Below are positions 42,108 to 50,175 of a DNA stretch of 64,000 nucleotides, in pieces (within the stretch, counting starts at the first letter, position 1; the number at the start of each line of letters is the position of its first letter). The stretch is from contig CAJXPB010000003.1 in NCBI GenBank assembly GCA_913057905.1, positions 248,001 through 312,000 on the forward strand, read 5' to 3'. Both the position numbers and the translations under genes were made by a program. The notes below the pieces were generated by a model. It did no database searches. It was not told the origin of the DNA and saw only the letters and a program-made list of their open reading frames with translations. This DNA comes from an uncultured Pseudomonadota bacterium. GTDB lineage: Bacteria > Myxococcota_A > Bradymonadia > Bradymonadales > Bradymonadaceae.

Positions 42108-43607
42108 ATGCCCAATATCTGGAAAGCCGCGCTGCGCGACCTCGAAGAGAAGGTTCGCACAGATACTTTTGACTTCTGGTTCAAAAGTATCGATTTCCTG
42201 CGCCGAGAGGATGCGTCGGTCCATCTGACCGTGGACGACGACTTCTTCAAGGCCTGGATCGAGGAGAACTATCTCGATCTCATCGAGGACTCGATCGAGA
42301 CGGTCTCCGGCGAACCGCTCGCCGTCGAACTGATCGTCGACGGGACCGAGGAGGCCGAGGCCGACGATGAGCAGCAAGAGGCCGAGATGGTCCAGGCGCT
42401 GGACGCCGACGAGGAGCCGGTCGCCGCCCGCGTGGGACGCGCCGAACAACAAGAAGCGCGGACCGACGGCCCGGATACCGATTCGGCGGACGCCGAACAG
42501 GTCGACGCGCCGCTGCCGGGCGACGAAGACGCCGCGTCCGACGGCCCGGTCCTGCCCGAAGAAGAGCACCGCGAGCGCGTCGTCGAAGCCGGGCTCAATC
42601 CGCGCTACACCTTCGAGGAATTCGTCGTCGGCTCGTCGAATCAGTTCGTGCACGCTGCGTGCTCCGCCGTCGCCGACAAGCCGGCCAAAAGCTACAATCC
42701 GCTGTTCATCTTCGGCGGGGTCGGCCTGGGCAAGACCCACCTTCTGCAGGCAGTCGGTCACCGGATCATCGAGAGGGACCCCGACCAGCACGTCGTCAAT
42801 CTGTCGTCGGAAGACTTCATGAACCAGGTGATCTCGTCGATCCGCGAGGAGCGGATGAACGAGTTTCGCACCCAGTTCAGAAACGAGTGCGACGTCCTGC
42901 TGATCGACGACATCCAGACCATCGCCGGCAAGGACGCCACCCAGAAGGAGTTCTTCCACACCTTCAACGCGCTGTATAATTCCGGCAAGCAGATCGTGAT
43001 CACGTCGGACCAGCCCCCCGGCGAGCTGCCGGGCATCGAGGAGCGGCTGGCCAGCCGGTTTGCCTGGGGCCTGTGTGCCGACATCCAGCCCCCGGAGATC
43101 GAGACGCGGATCGCCATCCTGGAGCAAAAGGCCGAGTCCGACGACATCGACCTCGACGACGAGGTCGCCCTGCTTTTGGCCCAGAACATCCGCACCAACG
43201 TGCGTGAGCTCGAAGGCACGCTGGTGCGCCTGAGCGCCCAGGCCAAGCTGATGGACCAACCCATCAGCAAACAGATGGTCGCCGACATGCTCGACCGCAT
43301 GAACATCGACCAGAACCGAGAGATCGGCGTCGACACCATCATCGAGAAGGTCGCCGACTACTTCGACATCGGGCCCGCCGACATCAAGGGCTCTCGCCGG
43401 CCCCGCTCGATCAGCCGCCCGCGCCAGTACGCCATGTACCTGTCGCGCAAACACACCGAACACTCCTACCCCGAGCTCGGCCGGCTCTTCGGCGGCAAGG
43501 ATCACACCACGGTCCTGGCAGCCGTCAAAAAGTACGAAGAAAAAATCGAAGAGGACCCCGAGATCGCGAATCTCTTCGAGAAGCTCGAGACAAAGATCTT
43601 CGGCTGA
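42108..43607 (+). CDS. dnaA: Chromosomal replication initiator DnaA
   Basis: A 499-residue protein starting MPNIWKAALRDLEEKVRTDT (domain I). Domain II is an acidic linker to about 165. Domain III (AAA+) has NPRYTFEEFVVGSSNQF, Walker A GGVGLGKTHLLQAVG near 205 and Walker B LLIDDIQTIAG. Domain IV ends in the DNA-binding signature ELGRLFGGKDHTTVLAAVKK. It binds origin boxes and opens the duplex. An in-frame upstream start at 42063 would add 15 residues absent from the family. Identity is secure. Confidence 0.96.
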   Translation: MPNIWKAALRDLEEKVRTDTFDFWFKSIDFLRREDASVHLTVDDDFFKAWIEENYLDLIEDSIETVSGEPLAVELIVDGTEEAEADDEQQEAEMVQALDADEEPVAARVGRAEQQEARTDGPDTDSADAEQVDAPLPGDEDAASDGPVLPEEEHRERVVEAGLNPRYTFEEFVVGSSNQFVHAACSAVADKPAKSYNPLFIFGGVGLGKTHLLQAVGHRIIERDPDQHVVNLSSEDFMNQVISSIREERMNEFRTQFRNECDVLLIDDIQTIAGKDATQKEFFHTFNALYNSGKQIVITSDQPPGELPGIEERLASRFAWGLCADIQPPEIETRIAILEQKAESDDIDLDDEVALLLAQNIRTNVRELEGTLVRLSAQAKLMDQPISKQMVADMLDRMNIDQNREIGVDTIIEKVADYFDIGPADIKGSRRPRSISRPRQYAMYLSRKHTEHSYPELGRLFGGKDHTTVLAAVKKYEEKIEEDPEIANLFEKLETKIFG

Positions 43608-43769
43608 CTTGCCTCCGGCCCGCACGTGGGCTACTTTAGGTACACATCGACCAATTTGGGCAATCTGCTAATTCCAATGGGTCGGGACTCGCATCGGGGC
43701 TGAGCTGTAGGTATTCGACCATGCGAGGTCATATCGTGCCTTCAACCCCTCGCATCGGTTCGTGTCCCC

Positions 43770-44597
43770 ATGCCAAAGTCCAACTATCTGATCCTCTCCG
43801 TCTTTCTCTCCATCCTCGCAGCCGCCTGCGGCGAGACCCTCCTGGCGGAAGGGGGCTCGTATTGCACGCCGAGTGCCGAGCAGCGCAGCGAGGACTGCTA
43901 CCTCAACGATGGCGAACCGGTCGTCGTCGAAGATGTCTCCGATTTGGACCCCATTTGCAGTACCTCCTGTAACAAGATCCGGGAACTAAGGATCTCCGGC
44001 AGAAACGTCGCCGGCCTGACAAACCTCGAAGCCCTCCGAGGTATTAGTGTTGAGAGCGTCGACTTTACGGGTGTTCCTGACCTTCGGACGACGCGTGGAC
44101 TGAGCCTGGCCCAAGGCGCGGGAATCCGCTTAGGACTCAATCCTAGCTTGAGAGAATTTGCTATCGAAGAACCGTTGACGAAGATAACCCACGTTATCAT
44201 CGAAGCCAATTCCAGTTTAGTATCACTCGACGCACTGTCGGAGATCACCCACGAAACTTCCTCCCAATTTCACCTTATGGACATTCCAGTAAGAGACCTT
44301 GACTTCCTTGACGGGATGAAACTTACGAGTGGCGCCTATTTCCAAATAAGGAATCTCGACAATGTCACCGAGGTCCCGGAGCTTTCGGGAGAAGCGACCT
44401 TCATTCAGATCGAGGAAAATGACTCTCTGAACGATGTCTCCGGGCTCGCCGGCATCGATCGGATCTTCGGTAGTTTGACCGTATTGGGGAATCCTAACGT
44501 CAAAAACTGCGCCGCTGACAAGGTCGCCCAACAAATCACCTTCCACGATCGTGCCCGGATCAACATCCGCGAGAACGGCACCGGGAGTTGTGAGTAA
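43770..44597 (+). CDS. Lipoprotein with leucine-rich-like repeats, low GC
   Basis: A 275-residue lipoprotein; lipobox LAAAC with Cys at residue 20. The mature part has repeating hydrophobic stretches such as LRELRISGRNVAGLTNLEALRG and FIQIEENDSLNDVSGLAGIDRIFGSLTVLGNPNV, which resemble the receptor-L/leucine-rich solenoid seen in secreted myxobacterial proteins. The DNA is visibly AT-richer than its neighbours, and the gene splits dnaA from rpmH. Function unknown. Acquisition or fast evolution is an inference from composition and position. Confidence 0.7.
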   Translation: MPKSNYLILSVFLSILAAACGETLLAEGGSYCTPSAEQRSEDCYLNDGEPVVVEDVSDLDPICSTSCNKIRELRISGRNVAGLTNLEALRGISVESVDFTGVPDLRTTRGLSLAQGAGIRLGLNPSLREFAIEEPLTKITHVIIEANSSLVSLDALSEITHETSSQFHLMDIPVRDLDFLDGMKLTSGAYFQIRNLDNVTEVPELSGEATFIQIEENDSLNDVSGLAGIDRIFGSLTVLGNPNVKNCAADKVAQQITFHDRARINIRENGTGSCE

Positions 44598-44624
44598 AAA
44601 GCGCGCCGGCACGTCGATTTATCC

Positions 44625-44653
44625 TTGACTCCCCGCTGGGGGTGGTGTCTACT
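44625..44653 (+). promoter_or_regulatory. Probable promoter of rpmH
   Basis: TTGACT at 44625-44630, a 17-bp spacer and TCTACT at 44648-44653, about 50 bp before the rpmH ATG. It matches sigma70 spacing with a good -35 and a moderate -10. Confidence 0.5.
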
Positions 44654-44703
44654 TGCGCGGTCGTTTCGCATTTGGACGACCCACGAACACCAAGGGAGCA
44701 GAT

Positions 44704-44865
44704 ATGAGCAAGCAGACATACCAACCGAGCCGGAAGAAGCGTCGAAAACAGGGCTTTCGTGCCCGCATGAAGACCAAGAATGGTCGCAAAGTTCTGAAGC
44801 GGCGCCGCAAAAAGGGCCGCCACCGACTGGCCGTCAAAACGAAGAGGTCGAAGCGTCGTAGCTGA
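44704..44865 (+). CDS. rpmH: 50S ribosomal protein L34
   Basis: A 53-residue basic protein [20 protein letters not shown] ending KTKRSKRRS. The core [28 protein letters not shown] is the L34 signature. ATG 44704 has GGGAGCAG upstream. Slightly longer than the usual 44-46 residues at both ends. It heads the rnpA-yidD-yidC-jag-mnmE run and is followed by an intrinsic terminator. Confidence 0.96.
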   Translation: MSKQTYQPSRKKRRKQGFRARMKTKNGRKVLKRRRKKGRHRLAVKTKRSKRRS

Positions 44866-44903
44866 CGTCTCGACAGGTAAGTTGTAGATGATACGCGAAA
44901 GAG

Positions 44904-44927
44904 GGCCGGCATGCGCCGGCCTTTTTT
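44904..44927 (+). terminator. Rho-independent terminator between rpmH and rnpA
   Basis: GGCCGGC (44904-44910), loop ATGC, GCCGGCC (44915-44921) and six T (44922-44927). A textbook intrinsic terminator 38 bp after the rpmH stop, probably limiting read-through and setting rpmH above rnpA. Confidence 0.88.
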
Positions 44928-44972
44928 CGTTGAGCCGCTGAATTGCAGCCTGTCCCCCACCCTGTCGTAGAG

Positions 44973-45341
44973 ATGTCGTATCGAGACGACGAGAAATTTC
45001 GCCCCGAGGAGCGACTGCTGGAGCGCGGCGACTTCTTGAGTACCCAGCGCGAGGGGCGGCGCACGTCGAGTCGCCACCTTATTGTGTACGCCGCACCCAA
45101 CGGGCGGGAGTACTCGCGGCTAGGGATCACGGCGAGCACGAAGGTGGGCAAAGCGCATGTGCGTAACTGGTGGAAACGGCGCATCCGCGAGGCGTACCGG
45201 CGTCAGAAGCGGGAATTTCCCGCCGGCTTCGACTTTGTTGTCATCGTGAAGGCGTCGGTCGACCGGCCCGATTTTCAGGAGTTGGCCGACGAGCTGGTCG
45301 AGGTGCTGGAGAACGCAGCGCGGCGCAGTCAAAGCGACTAG
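44973..45341 (+). CDS. rnpA: Ribonuclease P protein component
   Basis: About 122 residues from ATG 44973 (MSYRDDEKFRPEERLLERGDF). The RNA-binding signature VRNWWKRRIREAYRR near residue 63 and the preceding RLGITASTKVGKAHV are diagnostic. It binds the RNase P RNA and helps mature tRNA 5' ends. A TTG 30 bp upstream is less likely as a start. YidD follows after 13 bp. Confidence 0.93.
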   Translation: MSYRDDEKFRPEERLLERGDFLSTQREGRRTSSRHLIVYAAPNGREYSRLGITASTKVGKAHVRNWWKRRIREAYRRQKREFPAGFDFVVIVKASVDRPDFQELADELVEVLENAARRSQSD

Positions 45342-45354
45342 ACGCACAGACTAG

Positions 45355-45639
45355 ATGAGCGAACCCGAGACCACAGACGGTGAATCGAAGGAGGGTGGCG
45401 AGCTGCAGCGCCAGACCTCGGCGGGTGTGGCGGCGCGGGCCGGACTGGCGGTCGTCCGGTTCTATCAGAATGCGATCTCGCCGCTGTTTCCGCCATCGTG
45501 TCGATTTCAGCCGAGCTGCTCGGAGTACACCAAGCGGGCGATCGAAAAGCACGGGCTCATCAAGGGTGGCTGGCTGGGTGCCAAGCGGATCCTCAAGTGT
45601 CACCCCTTTCATCCCGGCGGCCACGACCCGGTGCCGTGA
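45355..45639 (+). CDS. yidD: Membrane protein insertion efficiency factor YidD
   Basis: A 94-residue protein with the YidD core [32 protein letters not shown] and the end [13 protein letters not shown]. The conserved cysteines and amphipathic helix are visible. An acidic extension of about 25 residues precedes the core. It associates with the inner membrane and aids YidC-dependent insertion. It sits between rnpA and yidC as usual. Confidence 0.93.
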   Translation: MSEPETTDGESKEGGELQRQTSAGVAARAGLAVVRFYQNAISPLFPPSCRFQPSCSEYTKRAIEKHGLIKGGWLGAKRILKCHPFHPGGHDPVP

Positions 45640-45814
45640 AACGGTGCTGTGAGACAGCGGACTTGAGCCGATTCACGTTCCTTTTGTACTTTCGCGCGAA
45701 CACTGATAGGTCTGCGGGCCACTGAGTGGTCCCGTGCCGTGCGGAACGCCGATTCAACCCCCTCGGCCCGGGCCCGCCGACCGTAGAAGGGACCCGACTT
45801 TCGAGTTAGGACTC

Positions 45815-47593
45815 ATGGATAATCAGCGATTCTTACTTGCACTGGTACTCAGCGGGGCGGTGCTGTTCTTGTGGCAGTATCTGTTTCCCCCGGCCAAGCC
45901 CGATCAGGCCAACAAAAACGGCCAGGCCGTCGAGAAGACGGCCGACGCGGGCTCGGAAGGGACCGATCCAGCCGACGACGGCCCGCCCGAACAGGCCGAC
46001 GGCGATTCCGACTCCGGCGACTCGACGGCCTCGGCCGACGCCGACGCCGGGACCTCCGGCTCCGAGGGCAGCGCCCCGGACGAAGGCGGCTCGCTGGGCG
46101 AAGAGGTTTTGGCCGACGCCAAGCCGTCTGAAGACGTCGAGATCTCGACGCAGACGATGAAGTCGGAGCAGTTGGAGCTGAAGGTGACCAACGCCCAAAG
46201 CGGGCGCATCACCTCGGCGACCATCCTGTCGCCGGAGCAATACTCCAAGCGTGGCGACCTGTTGGAGGCGATCCCCGAGGACTCCGGGCACTTCCCGTTT
46301 GGCGTTCGCATCATGGACCGCGAACGCTCGATCACCGGCGGCGCCGCCTACACGTTCCAGAAAGACGCCAGCGAGACCGACTCCGAGGGCAACTACACCT
46401 CGCTGGTCTACCGCTACGACGATCCCAAGGGCCGATACACCATCGAAAAGGTCTTCGACTTCACCGGCGAGACGCCGTTTATGGTGAAGATGGACGTGAC
46501 GGTCACCAATCACATGGAGGACCGCACGCTGGGCGACACGGCCGTCGTCGACATGTACGGCTACAAGGACCCGAACGAAGAGACGAGCTTTCTGAACTTC
46601 CGGCCCAACGACGTCAGCGGCGCCTGCAAGATGGCCGACTCGACGGAGCGCAGCTCGATCAGCGGCATCGAGAGCCCGCTGCGCTACGACAAATCAATGG
46701 TTCGGTGGGGCGCCATCGATACACGTTACTTCATGTGGGCGACGATCCCCGCCGAGGGCGCCACGGCCTGTGATATCGAAAAAGTCGACAAAAACTACCT
46801 GCGCACGCGGCTGACCTTCGGGGAATTCGAGGTCGGACCGGGCGCCACGAGGACCCTGGAACAGGAGCTGTTTCTGGGGCCCAAAGACGTCGACATGCTC
46901 AAGGAGGCCGGCCACGAGCTGACCTCCAGTGTCGACTTCGGGTTTCTGTCGTTTCTGGCCTGGCCGCTGCACTGGTCGCTCAGCAAGATCCACAACTACG
47001 TGGGCAACTGGGGTCTCGCCATCATCCTGTTGACCATCCTGATCAAACTGCTGACATGGCCCATCAACATGTCGGCGTACCGAAACATGAACGACATGAA
47101 GGAGATCCAGCCGAAACTGGAGGAACTCCGCGACAAGTACGAGGACGACCGGCAGAAGATGACCGAGGAGACGATGAAGCTCTTCCAGGAGAACGACGTC
47201 AGCCCGATGGGAGGCTGTCTGCCGATGCTCCTGCAGATGCCGATTCTGTATGCGCTCTACATCATGATCTACAACTCGGTCGAGCTCTACGAAGCGGACT
47301 TCTTTCTGTGGTATACGAACCTCGCTGCACCGGACCCGTTCTATGTGCTGCCGGTCCTGATGGGCGTCGTGATGTACGGCCAGCAGGGCATGATGGGCAG
47401 CCCGGGCAACAGCACGCAGGCTCAGATCATGACCAAGGTGATGCCGGTCATGTTCACGGCCTTCATGCTGTTTCTGCCCTCGGGGCTGGTGCTGTACTAC
47501 TCGATGAACTTGGCGATCGGACTCAGCCAGCAGCTCTACATCCGAGGCTGGGGCGACGACGATGACGAAGAACCCGAAGTCGCCACCGCATAA
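45815..47593 (+). CDS. yidC: Membrane protein insertase YidC
   Basis: A 592-residue protein starting MDNQRFLLALVLSGAVLFLWQYLF (first transmembrane segment). A very acidic Ser/Asp/Gly-rich linker (about 30-110) follows, then the periplasmic P1 beta domain and the insertase core with NWGLAIILLTILIKLLTWPINM and GCLPMLLQMPILYALY. It inserts and folds inner-membrane proteins. A 5' extension to 45734 is possible but lacks family support. Identity is secure. Confidence 0.95.
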   Translation: MDNQRFLLALVLSGAVLFLWQYLFPPAKPDQANKNGQAVEKTADAGSEGTDPADDGPPEQADGDSDSGDSTASADADAGTSGSEGSAPDEGGSLGEEVLADAKPSEDVEISTQTMKSEQLELKVTNAQSGRITSATILSPEQYSKRGDLLEAIPEDSGHFPFGVRIMDRERSITGGAAYTFQKDASETDSEGNYTSLVYRYDDPKGRYTIEKVFDFTGETPFMVKMDVTVTNHMEDRTLGDTAVVDMYGYKDPNEETSFLNFRPNDVSGACKMADSTERSSISGIESPLRYDKSMVRWGAIDTRYFMWATIPAEGATACDIEKVDKNYLRTRLTFGEFEVGPGATRTLEQELFLGPKDVDMLKEAGHELTSSVDFGFLSFLAWPLHWSLSKIHNYVGNWGLAIILLTILIKLLTWPINMSAYRNMNDMKEIQPKLEELRDKYEDDRQKMTEETMKLFQENDVSPMGGCLPMLLQMPILYALYIMIYNSVELYEADFFLWYTNLAAPDPFYVLPVLMGVVMYGQQGMMGSPGNSTQAQIMTKVMPVMFTAFMLFLPSGLVLYYSMNLAIGLSQQLYIRGWGDDDDEEPEVATA

Positions 47594-47646
47594 ACACACC
47601 TCTCAACGACCCGCCCTCCGACGTGACACGGGTAAGGTGATCAGAC

Positions 47647-48441
47647 ATGAGCAATAATTCGAACGACAACAACGCCGAAGACTCCAATCAGGACCAGCAG
47701 GGGCGTCGCGAGGCGCGCTCCTCGTCGCATCGGGTGATCGACCCGCCCGAGCCGAATCAGCCTCAAAAGGTCGAACCCGCCGAAGGGTCCCAGCCCGCCG
47801 ACGACGAGGAAGAGGTCGACGGCAACGTGATCCCCGAGGCCGACCAGCAACAGCAGGCCCAGCAACAGCCGCCGCCGGTCCCCGAGGACGATTCGTCGGG
47901 CCAGCAGCAGCAGGCGGACGATGACCAGGCTGACGGGCAGGGCGCCAAGAAGCGGACCGACAAGCCCGACAAACCCGAGCCGATCAACCTGCCCAAAGAG
48001 GGCTCCGAATGGCTCGAAGGATTGTTCGATCGCATGGGCCTGGACGTCGATCTGCGCGGCGTGCGCGATGACGGGGACCGACTGTACTTCAACCTGACCG
48101 GCCCCGACGTCAATCGCCTGCTCGGACTCGGCAAGATGGCCCCGAAGGCGCTCGAGGGTATCGAGACGATCATGGGGAGCGTCTTCAACGAGCACCCCGA
48201 TTCGTCGAACATCTACGTCGATGTCGACGGGGCTCGGGAAGCCCGCAAAAAGCAGCTCCAGCGGGTGGCCGGCGACCTCGCCGAGCGCGCGCTGAACTTG
48301 AAAAAGCACGTCACGGTCTCGGGCTTCAACAGCACCGAGCGGCGCATCATCCACCGCGCCCTGCGCGACAACGACAAGATCGAGACCGAAAGTGTGGGCG
48401 ACGGCGTCTTCCGTCGGCTGAAGATCTCGCCGCAAAACTGA
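47647..48441 (+). CDS. jag: RNA-binding protein Jag/KhpB
   Basis: A 264-residue protein. The first 115 residues are a disordered Gln/Asp/Pro-rich region with no clear Jag-N domain. A KH domain spans about 120-195 and an R3H domain about 195-262, with RKKQLQRVAGDLAERAL and NSTERRIIHRALRDN. Jag/KhpB binds RNA with KhpA and affects cell division in Gram-positives. Position between yidC and mnmE fits the usual order. Confidence 0.88.
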   Translation: MSNNSNDNNAEDSNQDQQGRREARSSSHRVIDPPEPNQPQKVEPAEGSQPADDEEEVDGNVIPEADQQQQAQQQPPPVPEDDSSGQQQQADDDQADGQGAKKRTDKPDKPEPINLPKEGSEWLEGLFDRMGLDVDLRGVRDDGDRLYFNLTGPDVNRLLGLGKMAPKALEGIETIMGSVFNEHPDSSNIYVDVDGAREARKKQLQRVAGDLAERALNLKKHVTVSGFNSTERRIIHRALRDNDKIETESVGDGVFRRLKISPQN

Positions 48442-48444
48442 CCC

Positions 48445-49860
48445 ATGTCCAAGACTATTGCCGCCATCGCCACCCCGTCGGGTCGCGGGGGCGTCGGCAT
48501 CGTTCGCGTCAGCGGTCCGGCCAGCGGCGACATCCTGCGCACCCTGATCCCCGACTGGCCCGACGATCACGAGAGTCACAACCTTCGACTCTCGCAGATC
48601 CACGACACCGACGGCGAGCTGATCGACGAATCCCTCGCCGTAATGATGGAGGGCCCAAAGACCTATACCGGCGAAGATGTCGTGGAGTTTCAGTGCCACG
48701 GCGGGCCCATCATCCTGCGCCGCGTGCTCGATGCCACACTCGAGGCGGGCGCGACGACCGCAGAACCCGGTGAATTTACCCGCCGCGCCTTCCTCAACGG
48801 GCGCCTCGATCTGACCCAGGCCGAGGCCGTCGCCGATCTGGTCAACGCCACCAGCGAGAGCGCCCACAAGATGGCCCTGGAGCATCTTCAGGGACGGCTC
48901 GGCGAGTCGATCGAGGCCGAGCGCGAACGGGTGGCCGAGGCGTTGACGCTGGTCGAGGCCGCCATCGACTTCGCCCACGAGGAGCACGTCTACCAGATCG
49001 AACGCGACGAGATCCTCGAGCGGCTCAACACCACCATCGACGAGCTACAGCGCCTGGAGGATCAATTCGACCGCGGACGCCGCCAGCGCGAGGGCGTCCG
49101 CGTCGTCATCCTGGGGCCGACCAACGCCGGCAAGTCGACGCTGTTTAACGCGCTGTACGGCTCCGACCGCGCCATCGTCACCCCCGTGGCCGGGACCACG
49201 CGCGACTTTCTGGAAGAAGAGTTGCACCTCGAAGGTGTCGCCCTTCGCGTCATGGATACGGCGGGGCTGCGCGAGACCACCGACGAGGTCGAATCGATCG
49301 GCATCGAACGCTCCCGCGAGCTCAAGGACAAGGCCGACCTGGCCTTGTGGGTCATCGACCGCTCCGAGGGCCTCTCCGAAGAGGCGCGCGAGGAACTCGC
49401 CGAACTCGAATCCAGCGACACCCCGACAATCGCCGTCGTCAACAAGATGGATCTGGAGGACAACTTCACAGACGAGGACCGGGAGTTTCTGGATTCGTTG
49501 ACCCACGTGAATCGAACACGCCTGGCCGGCGCCGCCGGCGACAACAGCGACGACGGCGACAGCATCGAAGCCGCCGACATCGAAGGGCTCGAGGAGCTGA
49601 CCGACACGCTGGCCGAGATCGCCGAACGATTGACCGACGGAGAAGGGGTTTTGTTGAGTCGGGCGCGGCATCTGGAGTCGGTCCGTTCGGCACGCGAGCA
49701 CCTCGAGCAGGCTCGTCGCGCCGTGCGCCAAGAGATGGACCACGAGTTCATCGCCCTGGACCTGCGCGACGGCCTCGACGACCTCGGCGAGATCGTCGGC
49801 GAGGTGTCGACCGACGACATCTTGGGCCGGATCTTCAGCGAATTCTGCGTCGGCAAATGA
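48445..49860 (+). CDS. mnmE: tRNA modification GTPase MnmE
   Basis: A 471-residue protein. The N-terminal folate-binding domain has IAAIATPSGRGGVGIVRVSG and PKTYTGEDVVEFQCHGG. The inserted G domain has LGPTNAGKSTLFNALYG (about residues 217-233), GTTRDFLEEEL and DTAGLRETTDEVE. The C-terminus ends FCVGK, the family's catalytic Cys motif. With MnmG it modifies U34 of tRNAs. It starts 4 bp after jag. Identity is secure. Confidence 0.96.
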   Translation: MSKTIAAIATPSGRGGVGIVRVSGPASGDILRTLIPDWPDDHESHNLRLSQIHDTDGELIDESLAVMMEGPKTYTGEDVVEFQCHGGPIILRRVLDATLEAGATTAEPGEFTRRAFLNGRLDLTQAEAVADLVNATSESAHKMALEHLQGRLGESIEAERERVAEALTLVEAAIDFAHEEHVYQIERDEILERLNTTIDELQRLEDQFDRGRRQREGVRVVILGPTNAGKSTLFNALYGSDRAIVTPVAGTTRDFLEEELHLEGVALRVMDTAGLRETTDEVESIGIERSRELKDKADLALWVIDRSEGLSEEAREELAELESSDTPTIAVVNKMDLEDNFTDEDREFLDSLTHVNRTRLAGAAGDNSDDGDSIEAADIEGLEELTDTLAEIAERLTDGEGVLLSRARHLESVRSAREHLEQARRAVRQEMDHEFIALDLRDGLDDLGEIVGEVSTDDILGRIFSEFCVGK

Positions 49861-49882
49861 CCGCGCGGCGACCGTCGCGACC

Positions 49883-49910
49883 TTGTCACTCCTCTGTGCA
49901 CGGCTATAAT
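49883..49910 (+). promoter_or_regulatory. Strong sigma70-like promoter of the small RNA
   Basis: TTGTCA at 49883-49888 (5 of 6), a 16-bp spacer and a perfect TATAAT at 49905-49910. It lies 23 bp after the mnmE stop. The predicted start is near 49917. Confidence 0.75.
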
Positions 49911-49915
49911 TAAGG

Positions 49916-50150
49916 TTGCACTGTTTACTGCGGTGCACGTGAGAGACGGGTGCAACGGAGCCCCACAAGTACACACAAGGGAACCGTCCCTGACGGAAAT
50001 AGGTCATGCCTCTTGAGTCCCAAGAGCGACTTCCGACAGCCGTTAGATGGTTCACCACCTGATATAATCAGGGTTTCTAAGCCCAACCCTCAATTATCGG
50101 CTCTCGCGGTTGCAGTGCGTACCGGGTGGTTCTGCCACCCGGTATTTCTT
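49916..50150 (+). ncRNA. Structured small RNA of unknown family
   Basis: About 235 nt between a strong promoter and an intrinsic terminator, with no long reading frame. Closing helices pair the two ends: GCACTG (49918-49923) with CAGTGC (50113-50118), CGTGAGAG (49938-49945) with CTCTCGCG (50101-50108, one GU pair) and GGGT (49948-49951) with ACCC (50086-50089). Internal hairpins are CCGTC/GACGG (49984-49996), CTCTTG/CAAGAG (50010-50026) and CCTGAT/ATCAGG (50058-50072). A 6S-type RNA, a riboswitch leader or a new family are possibilities; it matches none I can name. Confidence 0.65.
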
Positions 50151-50153
50151 TGT
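50121..50153 (+). terminator. Rho-independent terminator of the small RNA
   Basis: ACCGGGTGG (50121-50129), loop TTCTG, CCACCCGGT (50135-50143), then ATTTCTTTGT. A nine-pair perfect stem with a T-rich tail, 23 bp before the LytS start. It would separate the RNA from the kinase gene, or act as a controllable attenuator if the RNA is a leader. Confidence 0.85.
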
Positions 50154-50175
50154 ACCCTCCGCAGCCTCGGATGGC

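Noticed and set aside
50062..50068. A second promoter from the TATAAT inside the small RNA
   Set aside because: It lies within a hairpin stem-loop and has no -35 at suitable distance.
49916..50150. 6S RNA assignment
   Set aside because: The end-to-end pairing fits loosely, but the interior has several separate hairpins and I could not see the conserved 6S bubble; left unclassified.
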